Shown piece by piece: positions 17,914 to 26,475 of a stretch of DNA of 64,000 bases (the stretch's first letter is position 1; each line of letters starts with the position of its first letter). A model generated the notes under the pieces. That model made no database searches, was not told the DNA's origin, and saw only the letters and a list, made by a program, of their open reading frames with translations. Source of the stretch: JAEUKA01 sp035328405 (GTDB taxonomy: Bacteria; Myxococcota_A; Polyangia; Palsa-1104; JAEUJZ01); the NCBI GenBank assembly GCA_035328405.1, contig DAOLIT010000003.1, positions 1 through 64,000 on the forward strand. The letters are read 5' to 3'. The position numbers and the translations under genes were made by a program.

Positions 17914-18480
17914 ATGACAACACCAAAAAAACGAAGCACCTCTGGGGAACTGATGGACCTGATCAAACAACTCACCGCGATTCGCAAAGAGCATGTGCGA
18001 GCGCTCGAAGAAATCGAAACCACCTTTCGGATGTTTGGGCTCGACTATCTCTTGACCAACTCGGGAACCAAGCGGAACGGCAAAAAGGGGCCGGGCAAAC
18101 TGCTGAAAGCAGTCGCCGCCGGAAAGAAAGCCGGCTCCAAAAACAAGAGCGCCGCCTCTTCCATTATCAAAGCCGTCAAGGGTGCCAAGAAGGGGGCAGT
18201 CAGCAAGGCACCCATCGCTCGCAAACGCGGCACCTTTGAGATGACCGGTGACGAGCTCATTCTCCGTTTTGTGCGCGACAAAGGCGGGGCAACCACCGAG
18301 CAAATCCGCAAGCATTGGGAAGCCTCGGGACGCGGCGGCAAATCGGACAACAACATCACCAACCTCGTCAAGAGCGGCAGGCTGCTTCGCACCAAGGCCC
18401 CGACGGGAATCGGTTCGATCTACACCGCTTCCGAAGCTTCCGCGCCTGTCGAAGCAACGGACACAACCACTTCCGCGTAG
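17914..18480 (+). CDS. Lys-rich protein with C-terminal winged-helix-like domain (possible chromatin-type protein)
   Basis: 188 residues. An N-terminal helical segment (1-45, LIKQLTAIRKEHVRALEEIE) may form a coiled coil. Residues 46-110 are very rich in Lys, Ala, Gly and Ser (KRNGKKGPGK, AAGKKAGSKNK, KAVKGAKKGAV), resembling histone-H1-like tails. Residues ~115-170 (DELILRFVRDKGGATTEQIRKHW, then NNITNLVKSGRLLR) read as a winged helix. A DNA-binding architectural or regulatory role is inferred. Two GGAG motifs (GAAGGAGTAAGGAG) lie before the ATG. It is unusual enough that a family name is not justified. Confidence 0.85.
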   Translation: MTTPKKRSTSGELMDLIKQLTAIRKEHVRALEEIETTFRMFGLDYLLTNSGTKRNGKKGPGKLLKAVAAGKKAGSKNKSAASSIIKAVKGAKKGAVSKAPIARKRGTFEMTGDELILRFVRDKGGATTEQIRKHWEASGRGGKSDNNITNLVKSGRLLRTKAPTGIGSIYTASEASAPVEATDTTTSA

Positions 18481-18656
18481 CGAGTTCCTTCCTCTTTCCG
18501 CATTCCCTCTTTCAGCTCTCTTTCCCACTTCACATCGTTAGTTCCAGACCTGCGAATGCGAGGATGGCTTGCTGCGTCTTGACTTGCGAAACCGGAGATA
18601 GAAAAGGGGAGTGTGTGGGAAATCGACGGGAGGAGGAATCGCTACTACTGCCGCAC

Positions 18657-18884
18657 TTACTTCATTTCTTTGCTGCCGATGATGGTCAGATTGGCACCCA
18701 CCTGTACTTGCACAGGTTTTCCATCGACCATCACCGTTGCTTTTCCAGACAAATACCAACCAAACGAACCCGTCGAAAATTCTTTCGGTTCAGCGACGAG
18801 CGGCGTGCCTTCCACTTGGATGTTCACCGCTTTGGCTTTGGTTTTGAATTCTTCGCGCGTCACAGGACATGAGGTCTTGGCCAT
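18657..18884 (-). CDS. Small conserved-looking protein of 75 residues, unknown function
   Basis: Starts MAKTSCPVTREEF after a strong TTAGGAG site 8 nt upstream. The body alternates short beta-type stretches (VNIQVEGTPLVAE, GWYLSGKATVMVDG, KPVQVQVGANLTIIG), suggesting a small beta-barrel or sandwich. It has one cysteine and no signal peptide or membrane helix. It lies 50 bp downstream of the gap-broken STAS-like gene on the same strand and may be co-transcribed. I do not recognise the family. Confidence 0.8.
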   Translation of the reverse strand: MAKTSCPVTREEFKTKAKAVNIQVEGTPLVAEPKEFSTGSFGWYLSGKATVMVDGKPVQVQVGANLTIIGSKEMK

Positions 18885-18934
18885 GGGGAGGTTCTCCTAA
18901 TTGCACTTCCCAAAAAGTGTTTCCACGCAAAGTA

Positions 18935-19832
18935 TCATGGTTTTTTCGGGGTTCGGTTGTTTTTCGCGCTTTCAATCTGGTCGCCCGAACGCCCGCTGGA
19001 AGGAGTCGCCCACAGGTCGCCGGAACCTCCCGACGATGGAACTGCTTTCCACCGGTCATTCGAGCGATTGGGCTCGGGACTGGATGAGCTGTTCGGTGAA
19101 ACACCCCTCAACCGATCGCCTGAATGGCCGGATGATGGGTCGGCGGGAAACCCTTTCCACCGATCGTTAGAANNNNNNNNNNNNNNNNNNNNNNNNNNNN
19201 NNNNNNNNNNNNNNNNNNNNNNNNNNNNNNNNNNNNNNNNNNNNNNNNNNNNNNNNNNNNNNNNNNNNNNNNCTGCCCGGTGGTGAACTGCCCGGTGGTG
19301 AACTGCCCGGTGGTGAACTGCCCGGTGGTGAACTGCCCGGTGATGAAGTGCCCAGCGGTGAGTTGCGCGGCGGACTACTCGGCGATTGCGCTTTCAATCG
19401 GTCGCCAGACATCTCCTTTGATCGCTCAGGGGAAGACGAAGTGGGAGCCTTCACTCCCAGATAAACCAACGCTTCCTCTTCATCCGAAAACACACCCATC
19501 GGGAGGCCCGCTTCCCTCCACATCCGGGCGACTTGCAAACGACCCACAGCACTTTTCACAAGCGTCGCAACCGCGCGGTATTTTTGCAGCGGGGGCATCA
19601 GTAGCCTTTTCGTAATCCGCTCAGCGTCGGGAAGGTTGTTTCCGGGGCCATTTCTCAGATCGGCCAACATCACACAATGGGCAAAGGGCGCGATCGCCCG
19701 AGCCACCGCACCGAAGCACTCCTCCGTTTCCTCCAACGACAATATCGGAGTGCTCGTCCGCGTCTGTTTGACGAGGCGAATTTCCTCATCCAGAGTGACC
19801 AGATTGTAGGGGTCTGAAAGCAAGACTTTCAT
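18935..19832 (-). CDS. SpoIIAA/STAS-like protein with Ser/Pro/Gly-rich repetitive tail, interrupted by assembly gap
   Basis: The first ~125 residues look like a SpoIIAA/STAS-type fold (VMLADLRNGPGNNLPD, then VATLVKSAVGRLQVARMW and FSDEEEALVYLGV). A low-complexity tail with SSPPG pentapeptides runs into the N gap. A stop just left of the gap would be an artefact of the arbitrary 100 Ns: shifting by one base, the left flank is open to a TGA at 18935-18937 and encodes the same style, including SGDRLRGVSPNSS, which matches SGDRLKAQSPSSP on the right side. The true gap length must therefore be a multiple of three if the gene is intact. The function is unknown. Confidence 0.72.
19173..19272. other. 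Run of 100 N (assembly gap)
   Basis: Exactly 100 N, the usual placeholder for a gap of unknown size. It falls inside repetitive coding sequence, which explains the assembly failure. Confidence 0.99.
19273..19362. repeat. 15-bp coding tandem repeat (SSPPG), about 6 units
   Basis: Units CTGCCCGGTGGTGAA begin at 19273, 19288, 19303 and 19318; a variant is at 19333 and a decayed unit at 19348. On the minus strand they encode Ser-Ser-Pro-Pro-Gly. The array continues into the gap, so its copy number is unknown. Confidence 0.93.
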
Positions 19833-19949
19833 GTCATGAGGGCCGACGTTTCAACCAACGCAGATCGGCTCATCCTATCACGACGGACAGAGGAAGTGAC
19901 GTATCTTGAGGGGGTAAGGAAAGAGGCGTTTGGGGGACGACTTGGGGGC

Positions 19950-21062
19950 TTAGTGGCTCGGGCGAGAGATGATGTTGTACTTTTTCACGAAAACTTCCGC
20001 GCCCTGACCAAACAATCGACTTCCATCCAAGCCCTGCTCGTCAACGAAAGTTTGCACAGTCGGTTCCCCTACAGGTGGTTTGTAGTAGAACCCCGATTCC
20101 GTGGACAACTTCACCAAACCCTGTTGCTTTCCGGCATCGAGCAACGTGAACAGTCCCATTCCGCAGTTCAATTGGTTGGGAGAGACCTGCGTGGGTGTTC
20201 CACCATGATCCAGAATCATGTTTGATCGGTCGATCGGGAGCCCCAGATTCTCGACGGTTTGCACGACTTGACCATCCACATACCATCTCGCGCGGTTGTG
20301 TGATTTGTCATAGGAGATCGCGATCTTGTGCATCTCTCCGGGGTGGTTGTCTGCCACTCGCTTCGCAAAGGAAAACGCCATGTAATTTCCAAGTTGCGGG
20401 CCCCGACCAAACGGGAGCCTTTCGTAAAATGCGTAAATCCCTTCGCTGGTCATGAAGGTGTCGAACACCATGAAGGTTTCCAAATCGATCGCATTGAGCG
20501 CAAACGCGGCCAACCGCAGATCGTCTTGCGGATTTTGCACGGCACTCCCAAACGGATGATTTTGGACCCCGATCGTGCTTCCGCCCATCCAAGCTTCGCA
20601 GCCGATTTCGCGTTGTTCCGTCGCATCAAAGCCAGGGTATCCATGGCTCGAAAGGTGGTTTGCATACACCAGCCACTTGACGTGATCGACACCACCTGGG
20701 AGACCCACCGAACGCGAGTCTGTTTCTGGCACCACTGTACTTGTGAAAGCGGGTTGTCCCGTCACAGGATTCACTCCCTTTGCAACAACATGAAGCCCCC
20801 GATTGCTGACCGTTTCGATTCCGTCATTCCCCGTGAATGCGGGTCCAAATTGAAAATAGCCCCATTTGTCCGTGGGTTGCGAAGCTGAAAACCCGTTTCG
20901 GAAATCATCCCACAGTTGCGTCGCACCTTTCGATTCCTGCTGCGCCTGATCCGTGTTCCCCTCATCCATTTCAGCAGGAGTTCCGCACCCTCCTGTAGCC
21001 CCCATGACCAGTGACATCATCAGACCGACCATCGCAGACACATTCCCGAAACGCATCGACAT
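19950..21062 (-). CDS. DUF6081-like lipoprotein, lectin/glucanase-like fold likely
   Basis: 370 residues. It starts MSMRFGNVSAMVGLMMS with lipobox ATGGC near residue 27, so it should be an exported lipoprotein. The mature part, from LWDDFRNGFS onward, matches my memory of DUF6081-type proteins: KWGYFQFGPAFTGNDGI, GLPGGVDHVKWLVYANHL, GYPGFDA, DLETFMVFDTFMTSEGIYAFYERLPFGRGP and MILDHGG. The alternating strands and KIAISYDKSHNRARWYVDG suggest a concanavalin-like sandwich. The start has AGGAG 7 nt upstream; the longer upstream frame is not supported. The function is unknown. Confidence 0.82.
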   Translation of the reverse strand: MSMRFGNVSAMVGLMMSLVMGATGGCGTPAEMDEGNTDQAQQESKGATQLWDDFRNGFSASQPTDKWGYFQFGPAFTGNDGIETVSNRGLHVVAKGVNPVTGQPAFTSTVVPETDSRSVGLPGGVDHVKWLVYANHLSSHGYPGFDATEQREIGCEAWMGGSTIGVQNHPFGSAVQNPQDDLRLAAFALNAIDLETFMVFDTFMTSEGIYAFYERLPFGRGPQLGNYMAFSFAKRVADNHPGEMHKIAISYDKSHNRARWYVDGQVVQTVENLGLPIDRSNMILDHGGTPTQVSPNQLNCGMGLFTLLDAGKQQGLVKLSTESGFYYKPPVGEPTVQTFVDEQGLDGSRLFGQGAEVFVKKYNIISRPSH

Positions 21063-21419
21063 GGAAGACTCCTTTTCTGGTTCTGGAAACAACCCCTCCG
21101 GGCGTACTTCGGCCAAAGGAACAATCGCTTTCCCAAACAAAGGGAACAAACGGTTCACCGACGGACAAGCACGAACCTTTGCAACCCCTTTTGGGCGTTC
21201 TCTGCGTTCCCAAAAGGACAAAGTTGCATTTTCTATCCTATGAAAGCAGAGCCCCCTTTCACAAGCAGGAATTGCAGAAAAAAGAGGTGCATTGGGGGCC
21301 GTCCAAACCAGCTGGGAATACACAGGAAAAATGGACAGACCATTAGGATGTGAAGTGCATCACGATGGATAGGAATGTATGTGTTGTTTGCGCTTGTTTG
21401 AGCTTGGTAGAGTGCGGCC
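21063..21419. promoter_or_regulatory. Divergent intergenic region, 357 bp
   Basis: Lies between the DUF6081-like lipoprotein and the SDR gene, so both promoters should be here. Short open frames on both strands look noncoding. No operator, hairpin or repeat stands out. Confidence 0.5.
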
Positions 21420-22286
21420 ATGGCGCAACCTCAAGTTCCTGTTTCTGCGGTGTTATGTCCTTTTCGGGGCGATCTATTGGCGGGCCAAGTCGCTGTCGTG
21501 ACCGGCGGAGGGACCGGAATCGGTCGCGCCATCGCGCTCGAATTTGCGCGTTTGGGTGCCCGCGTCGCAGTGTGTGGCCGTCGCAAAGAGCCGATCGATG
21601 CGGTGGTTGGGGAAATTCGCGCGGCGGGCGGCGAAGGTTTTTCCATGCCGTGCGACATCCGCGAAAAAGAACAGATCTCCGCGTTCATTTCCGCGACCAA
21701 ATCCAAATGGGGCTCGATCGATGTCCTCGTCAACAACGCCGGAGGACAACGTGCCTTCATGGCCGCAGACATGCCGCTCGCCCACTTCGAAAAGGTCGTG
21801 CGCAACAACCTCATCGGGACGTTTGCCGTCACGCAGGAGGTCGCGCAGCAAGCGATGATTCCGCAAAAACGCGGCAGCATCGTGAACATCATCGCGCAGA
21901 TCTACAGAGGCTTTCCCGGCATGGTTCACACGGGTGCGGCGCGAGCCGGCGTGGACAACATGACGAAAAGCCTCGCCGTCGAGTGGTCTCCGCACCGAAT
22001 TCGTGTAAATGCCATCGCGCCCGGCATCATTCGCAGCTCCGGCACCGATCGCTATCCAGAGGAATTGCTCGAGGTCGCACGCAAAGCGACTCCGTGGAAG
22101 CGTTTGGGAAGCCCTGAAGAGGTCGCACACCTAGTCACCTACTTGGCGTGCCCCGCATCGGATTTTGTGACCGGCGCAACCTACTACATCGACGGAGGCG
22201 CGGCCCTCTGGGGCGACATGTTCCCCCTTCCCGATGAACAAAACGAACAGAACCTACAAGCTGAAGGAAGCCTGAAAACAGGATGA
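21420..22286 (+). CDS. SDR-family NAD(P)H-dependent reductase, enoyl-/dienoyl-CoA reductase type
   Basis: 288 residues, Rossmann fold. The cofactor motif TGGGTGIGRAIA is near residue 28, CDIRE near 78, VNNAGG near 105 and RVNAIAPG near 200. The usual YxxxK is replaced: the equivalent site reads HTGAARAGVDNMTKSLAVEW, a pattern shared with peroxisomal trans-2-enoyl-CoA and 2,4-dienoyl-CoA reductases rather than classical sugar or ketone dehydrogenases. The next gene, an alkyl-DHAP-synthase-like flavoenzyme, starts 7 nt after the stop, so the pair is an operon. Acyl-chain reduction for ether lipid or fatty acid metabolism is inferred. Confidence 0.92.
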   Translation: MAQPQVPVSAVLCPFRGDLLAGQVAVVTGGGTGIGRAIALEFARLGARVAVCGRRKEPIDAVVGEIRAAGGEGFSMPCDIREKEQISAFISATKSKWGSIDVLVNNAGGQRAFMAADMPLAHFEKVVRNNLIGTFAVTQEVAQQAMIPQKRGSIVNIIAQIYRGFPGMVHTGAARAGVDNMTKSLAVEWSPHRIRVNAIAPGIIRSSGTDRYPEELLEVARKATPWKRLGSPEEVAHLVTYLACPASDFVTGATYYIDGGAALWGDMFPLPDEQNEQNLQAEGSLKTG

Positions 22287-22293
22287 GGGCAGG

Positions 22294-23919
22294 ATGATGT
22301 TTTCCACACAGAGAAAGTTCTGGGGTTGGGGGGTTGAATCGTTTGCACTTCCGCCTCCCCTTCTTGATTTGGCTCGTGCGTTTTTGTCCGCTCGGCTCGG
22401 TCGTCCCCTTCCCGAAGCACGCCCCATTCCGACGCTGGCGTCGATCCAGATCCCGGACGCGAAACCCATTCCGACCGAACTTGCGAGCTTCGCCACCAAC
22501 GAGCGTTTCGATCGCGCCGCGCATACCTATGGAAAAGCGTTTCGCGATGTGGTGCGCGCACTCAACGGGGATTTTTCGATCGCGCCGGATTTTGTCGCGT
22601 ATCCCAAAGACGAAGACGACATCGCGCACGTATTGCGCATCGCCACGCGCGAACACATCGCCGTCATTCCTTTTGGGGGTGGCTCGAGTGTCGTCGGTGG
22701 AATCGAACCGGATGCCGCATTGCGTGACCAGTTTTCCGCTGTGCTGTCGCTCGACCTGTGCCGCATGGATCGGGTGCTGGAGGTCGATTCTGTTTCCTAC
22801 GCCGCACGGATTCAGGCCGGTGTGTATGGACCATCGCTGGAAAAGCAATTGCGACCTTTCGGGGTGACGTTGCGCCATTACCCCCAAAGTTTCGAGTTTT
22901 CGACCCTCGGAGGCTGGATTGCCACGCGCGCAGGAGGACATTTTGCGACGCTGTACACCCACATTGACGATTTGGTTGAAAGCCTGCGCATGGTGACACC
23001 TTGCGGCGTTGTCCAAACAAGAAGACTCCCCGGAAACGGCGCGGGGCCCGAACAGAATCGGCTCCTCTTGGGGTCTGAAGGTGCTTTCGGGGTGCTTTCG
23101 GAAGCCTGGGTTCGCGTGCAGAGACTCCCAAAACATCGCGCGCATTGCACAGTGCGTTTTCCTTCCTTTTCAAGCGGCGTCGCGGCGTGCAGAGCCCTCG
23201 CGCAAAGTGGTCTGTTTCCCGCCAACGCGCGCCTTGTGGAACGTGACGAAGCCTTTTTTATGGGCGCAGGCGACGGTGAAAGCGATGTACTCCTGCTCGG
23301 GTTTGAATCCGCAGATTTTTCCCAGGAAGACAAACTCAAACAAGCCGTTTCGATTGCGCAACACGCGGGAGGCACAGCCGGACGACTGACCATCCGCTGC
23401 GATTCCCTGGACCCTGGGAACACCTATGATGAGGCTGCGGATCTGTGGAAACAGTCCTTTTTGCGGGCCCCCTATCTTCGCGATGAACTCATCCGCATGG
23501 GTTTGATCGCCGAGACGTTTGAAACGTGTACGACGTGGGACCGTTTCTCGACGCTGGATGCAGCCGTGCGTGCAGCAGCACAAACCGCCCTTCAGCGTGC
23601 TTGCGGAGGCGGTCTTTTGACCTGTCGTTTTACGCATCTTTACCCCGATGGACCAGCGCCGTATTACACCGTGATTGCGCTGCCCCCACCGGGTCGTTTG
23701 CTGTCTGCGTGGGACTCTGTAAAGCGCGCTGTTTCCCAAGCCATTGTCGATCAGGGGGCGACCATCACGCACCATCACGCCGTCGGAAAACACCACCGCG
23801 AGCACTTCATCAAGCAGACCGATCCCGCAGCCCTCGCCATCCTTGCCGCCGTCAAACACGCAGTAGACCCAACCCACATCATGAACCCCGGAACCCTCCT
23901 ACCTGAGCCCAAAACCTGA
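22294..23919 (+). CDS. FAD-binding oxidase, alkylglycerone-phosphate (alkyl-DHAP) synthase-like
   Basis: 541 residues. The N-terminus has KFWGWGVES, typical of the AGPS family, and the FAD PP-type loop IPFGGGSSVVGG is near residue 130. FEFSTLGGWIATRAGGH and LLLGSEGAFGVLSEAWVRV complete the flavin-binding domain, and the C-terminal cap has the His-rich THHHAVGKHH active-site-like motif. In ether lipid synthesis this enzyme swaps the acyl group of acyl-DHAP for a fatty alcohol. ATG ATG allows a start at 22294 or 22297, after AGGGCAGG. It is coupled to the upstream SDR. Confidence 0.9.
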   Translation: MMFSTQRKFWGWGVESFALPPPLLDLARAFLSARLGRPLPEARPIPTLASIQIPDAKPIPTELASFATNERFDRAAHTYGKAFRDVVRALNGDFSIAPDFVAYPKDEDDIAHVLRIATREHIAVIPFGGGSSVVGGIEPDAALRDQFSAVLSLDLCRMDRVLEVDSVSYAARIQAGVYGPSLEKQLRPFGVTLRHYPQSFEFSTLGGWIATRAGGHFATLYTHIDDLVESLRMVTPCGVVQTRRLPGNGAGPEQNRLLLGSEGAFGVLSEAWVRVQRLPKHRAHCTVRFPSFSSGVAACRALAQSGLFPANARLVERDEAFFMGAGDGESDVLLLGFESADFSQEDKLKQAVSIAQHAGGTAGRLTIRCDSLDPGNTYDEAADLWKQSFLRAPYLRDELIRMGLIAETFETCTTWDRFSTLDAAVRAAAQTALQRACGGGLLTCRFTHLYPDGPAPYYTVIALPPPGRLLSAWDSVKRAVSQAIVDQGATITHHHAVGKHHREHFIKQTDPAALAILAAVKHAVDPTHIMNPGTLLPEPKT

Positions 23920-23935
23920 GACACAAACCAAGAAG

Positions 23936-24163
23936 ATGTCTTCCCCGCTTCTCCCCAGAACTCCCCTGATGTCCGCGAAAGAACCAGCACCTGCCTCGCC
24001 TGCCCAAACGCGCGCCCACCAAAAGAAGTCCGTGGCCTGGGCAGCAGACGCAAACAACGTCTGGGCTGTGGGGTCAAACGACACGATTGTGAAGTGGAAT
24101 GGGACAGCCTGGAACAAACGAACATCAGGCACGACACAACTTTTGCGCTTCTCCTCGCAATAA
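23936..24163 (+). pseudogene. Fragment of a beta-propeller-type repeat protein
   Basis: 75 codons. The segment VAWAADANNVWAVGSNDTIVKWNGTAWNKRTSGT is one blade of the VWAVGxxGTIxxWNGTxW repeats that myxobacterial surface propellers carry many times. Only one blade remains, there is no signal peptide and no ribosome-binding site is obvious. A decayed remnant is more likely than a gene. Its place beside the MoxR operon may be meaningful, because MoxR ternary systems include propeller proteins. Confidence 0.6.
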
Positions 24164-24217
24164 GATTCCGTGTTGGCCCTCGATCCTCCCATCCATCGTG
24201 TCAGCGGCTGTTTAGAT

Positions 24218-25402
24218 TTACAGAAGCGGCGACTGTGCGACGGTGGTTTCGAGGAGGGTCTCGAGTTTTTTTAGGACGTCTTGGCTTTGGGGGGTGTTGT
24301 GTTGCATGAGGGCGAAACGGAGTTCTCCCAATGCACGGAGTTTGGCGAACAATTGAACGTCGGACAATTCACCGGCTTGCTGCAAGGCGAGCTGCAATTC
24401 GTGAAACTCGCGCAACAGGGGTTCAATGGGGGTCGCTCGGTGGTGTCCGGGGGTCGCTGCGTTGTGCTGGCGCAGGACAGAATCCACCAGCTCAGACAGA
24501 ATCTCGGCCTGTTCCACCGTATTCCACGCATGTTTTAGGACAAAAAGATCCGCGACCTCTGCACGCTTGCGACCATCCACAAGCGCGGACGCCAACACGA
24601 GCTTGAGGAACTTCACAAGTCTCCGATCGGACAGGAAAATACCTTCCCCTCGAATCTGACTGACGAGCAGTTTGTATTCCCGTAAGCATTCCTCAGAAAG
24701 CGTCGTGTCGTGTACCAAAGCGGCCCGCAATTTCAACAGTTCTCCGACGGAAATGGGTGCCACTGAAGTTGGAACAGTGGCCTTCCTACCGACCTCGGAA
24801 AGCATGTTCTGTTTTTCCAGGGTGAGGCCCTTTTGCACGAGCAATGCAAACTGGTGGCCGGGAACATTGTCCGTACGAACACGCAGCAAAAAACGGTCGA
24901 GCAGTGCGGTCAAATTGTCATCAGAAGGAATCTCGTTGCTCGCTGCGAACAGAGACAAAAGGGGGACCGACACCCGTTCAGCCCCGATCAAAACTTGCTT
25001 TTCGTTCAGGAGGCCGAGCAGGCTGTTCAGAATCGCCGAGCTGGCTTTGAAAATTTCATCCAAAAAGACCACTTCGGCTTCCGGCAACATCAGCTCAGTG
25101 CGTCTGCGGAACGTACCCTGCCGAAACGCTGCGATATCGACGGGACCAAGCAGCTCGTTCGGTTCCGAAAAGCGCGTCAGCAGATACTCGAAATAGCGGG
25201 CGGACAGACCGCTGGCCAACGTGCGAACGAGCGCACTTTTTGCAGTTCCCGGAGGCCCCACCAACAGCAAATGTTCGCCCGCTACCAAGGACAAAAGGAG
25301 GAGGCGAATCAACTCTCCTTTTCCCACAAAATCGCTGGCCAGACTGCGCTCGAGTTCGTGAAGTTTGGCAACAGAGGGGTCCAATGGGGGTGGATGTATC
25401 AT
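24218..25402 (-). CDS. MoxR-family AAA+ ATPase
   Basis: 394 residues, cytoplasmic. Walker A GPPGTAKS is at about 49-56, Walker B VVFLDEIFKAS near 111-121, sensor 1 LFAASNE, an arginine-finger region LTALLDRFLLRV, and a lid domain follows. The TRFSEPNELLGPVDIAAF segment is typical of the MoxR/RavA branch, chaperone-like ATPases that usually act with a von Willebrand A protein. Its ATG overlaps the stop of the preceding gene by 4 bp (ATGA), so it is the third gene of a coupled three-gene unit. No vWA gene is in the window. The last ~80 residues are helical and Gln/Leu-rich. Confidence 0.93.
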   Translation of the reverse strand: MIHPPPLDPSVAKLHELERSLASDFVGKGELIRLLLLSLVAGEHLLLVGPPGTAKSALVRTLASGLSARYFEYLLTRFSEPNELLGPVDIAAFRQGTFRRRTELMLPEAEVVFLDEIFKASSAILNSLLGLLNEKQVLIGAERVSVPLLSLFAASNEIPSDDNLTALLDRFLLRVRTDNVPGHQFALLVQKGLTLEKQNMLSEVGRKATVPTSVAPISVGELLKLRAALVHDTTLSEECLREYKLLVSQIRGEGIFLSDRRLVKFLKLVLASALVDGRKRAEVADLFVLKHAWNTVEQAEILSELVDSVLRQHNAATPGHHRATPIEPLLREFHELQLALQQAGELSDVQLFAKLRALGELRFALMQHNTPQSQDVLKKLETLLETTVAQSPLL

Positions 25403-26475
25403 GTCGATGTCTCGCGCAAAGATGGTGAGGAAAGGGCTTCGTGAAGTTTGTTGCGCAGCGTTTCGAGCAGAACGCGATCGCTCCGCTCGCGGCACGTAGA
25501 TAGATAGCGAAACACACGCTGCGTGTCGTCGCCCAGTCGAAATCCACCCGGTGGCAGAACGTACTGCGGAAACCCCATCCACAACTCGGAAAAGAGGGCC
25601 TGCGATTGCAACAAAGAGGAATCACTTGCAGCAAACGTCTGTGGATTTTCCGCGATCGCGACACGCACATGAAACAGAGAAAATACCGCGAGCAGCGTCT
25701 CCAAAAGTGATCGTTCCAAGGAGGTTCCCTGTTGCTTGGGAGGAAGCAGGGACGACACCGCATCCCCTACCCTTCCGAGCGCATTCTGAGCACCGAACCG
25801 AAGTTGGCCGACCACAAACGCACGCGCAATCGATGGGAAGCGAAGCCACGGAATCGCAAAGGAGAGTTCCAGAACATGAGGAGGCGGTGCAAGCAGCGCA
25901 AACAGGGGACTCGCTTTTTGCAGCTCCGATAGCAGCGAGGATTGAGATCCATCTGACGAAGACGGAACAGACGGCAACGTCGCCAACCAGTCGGCAAACG
26001 ACTTTCCGTTTGGCAAAGGCAGACTCCACACGGGCCGAAGCAGCACAGACCGCAAAAACACGCGGGCCAAAACGGACCTCGAAACTTCGTCTGATGAGGG
26101 TGAAAGGGAAGCCGCCGCTTTCCGAAACAGGAAACGCACCCACTTTCGCAATCCCGCCTGCTTTTCTTTGGACAGAGATTGACCCTCGGGCCGACACAAA
26201 AACAGCACATCGTGCAGCGCAAGCAACGGCAAGAGGTCTTCTGCAAAAAGCCGTTCGTTTGCATCCATCTCGCCATCGATGTCATCGATTCCCAACGCAC
26301 TCCCTTTTGTCCGCACAACCTCGGTCAACGCACGGGCCGGGCGGGTTTCCGTCACACGCGGGAGCATTTCGACACCCCGTTCCAAGAATGGAGCAGACGC
26401 CCACACAGTCCCCCCTTCGAGCCAAGGAACGACGAAATTCGACAGGAATTGTGTGGCAAAATCGTCGTGGTTCAC
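25399..26475 (-). CDS. Unknown protein, middle gene of MoxR operon
   Basis: 358 residues with a GTG start that overlaps the preceding stop (GTGA) and a stop that overlaps the MoxR start (ATGA). The sequence is Leu/Ser/Phe-rich and largely helical, with no signal peptide, no confident membrane helix and no metal or nucleotide motif I can recognise. Visible landmarks are TQFLSNFVVPWLEGG at the N-terminus, LFAEDLLPLLALHDVLFL near 75, and STCRERSDRVLLETLRNKLHE near the end. Tight coupling implies a subunit or substrate adaptor of the MoxR ATPase. A long antisense frame across this gene is Arg/Pro/His-rich and rejected. Confidence 0.82.
   Translation of the reverse strand: MNHDDFATQFLSNFVVPWLEGGTVWASAPFLERGVEMLPRVTETRPARALTEVVRTKGSALGIDDIDGEMDANERLFAEDLLPLLALHDVLFLCRPEGQSLSKEKQAGLRKWVRFLFRKAAASLSPSSDEVSRSVLARVFLRSVLLRPVWSLPLPNGKSFADWLATLPSVPSSSDGSQSSLLSELQKASPLFALLAPPPHVLELSFAIPWLRFPSIARAFVVGQLRFGAQNALGRVGDAVSSLLPPKQQGTSLERSLLETLLAVFSLFHVRVAIAENPQTFAASDSSLLQSQALFSELWMGFPQYVLPPGGFRLGDDTQRVFRYLSTCRERSDRVLLETLRNKLHEALSSPSLRETST

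Noticed and set aside
19167..19172. Stop codon directly left of the gap as end of the STAS-like gene
   Set aside because: Depends on the arbitrary number of Ns; another frame is open with the same repeats.
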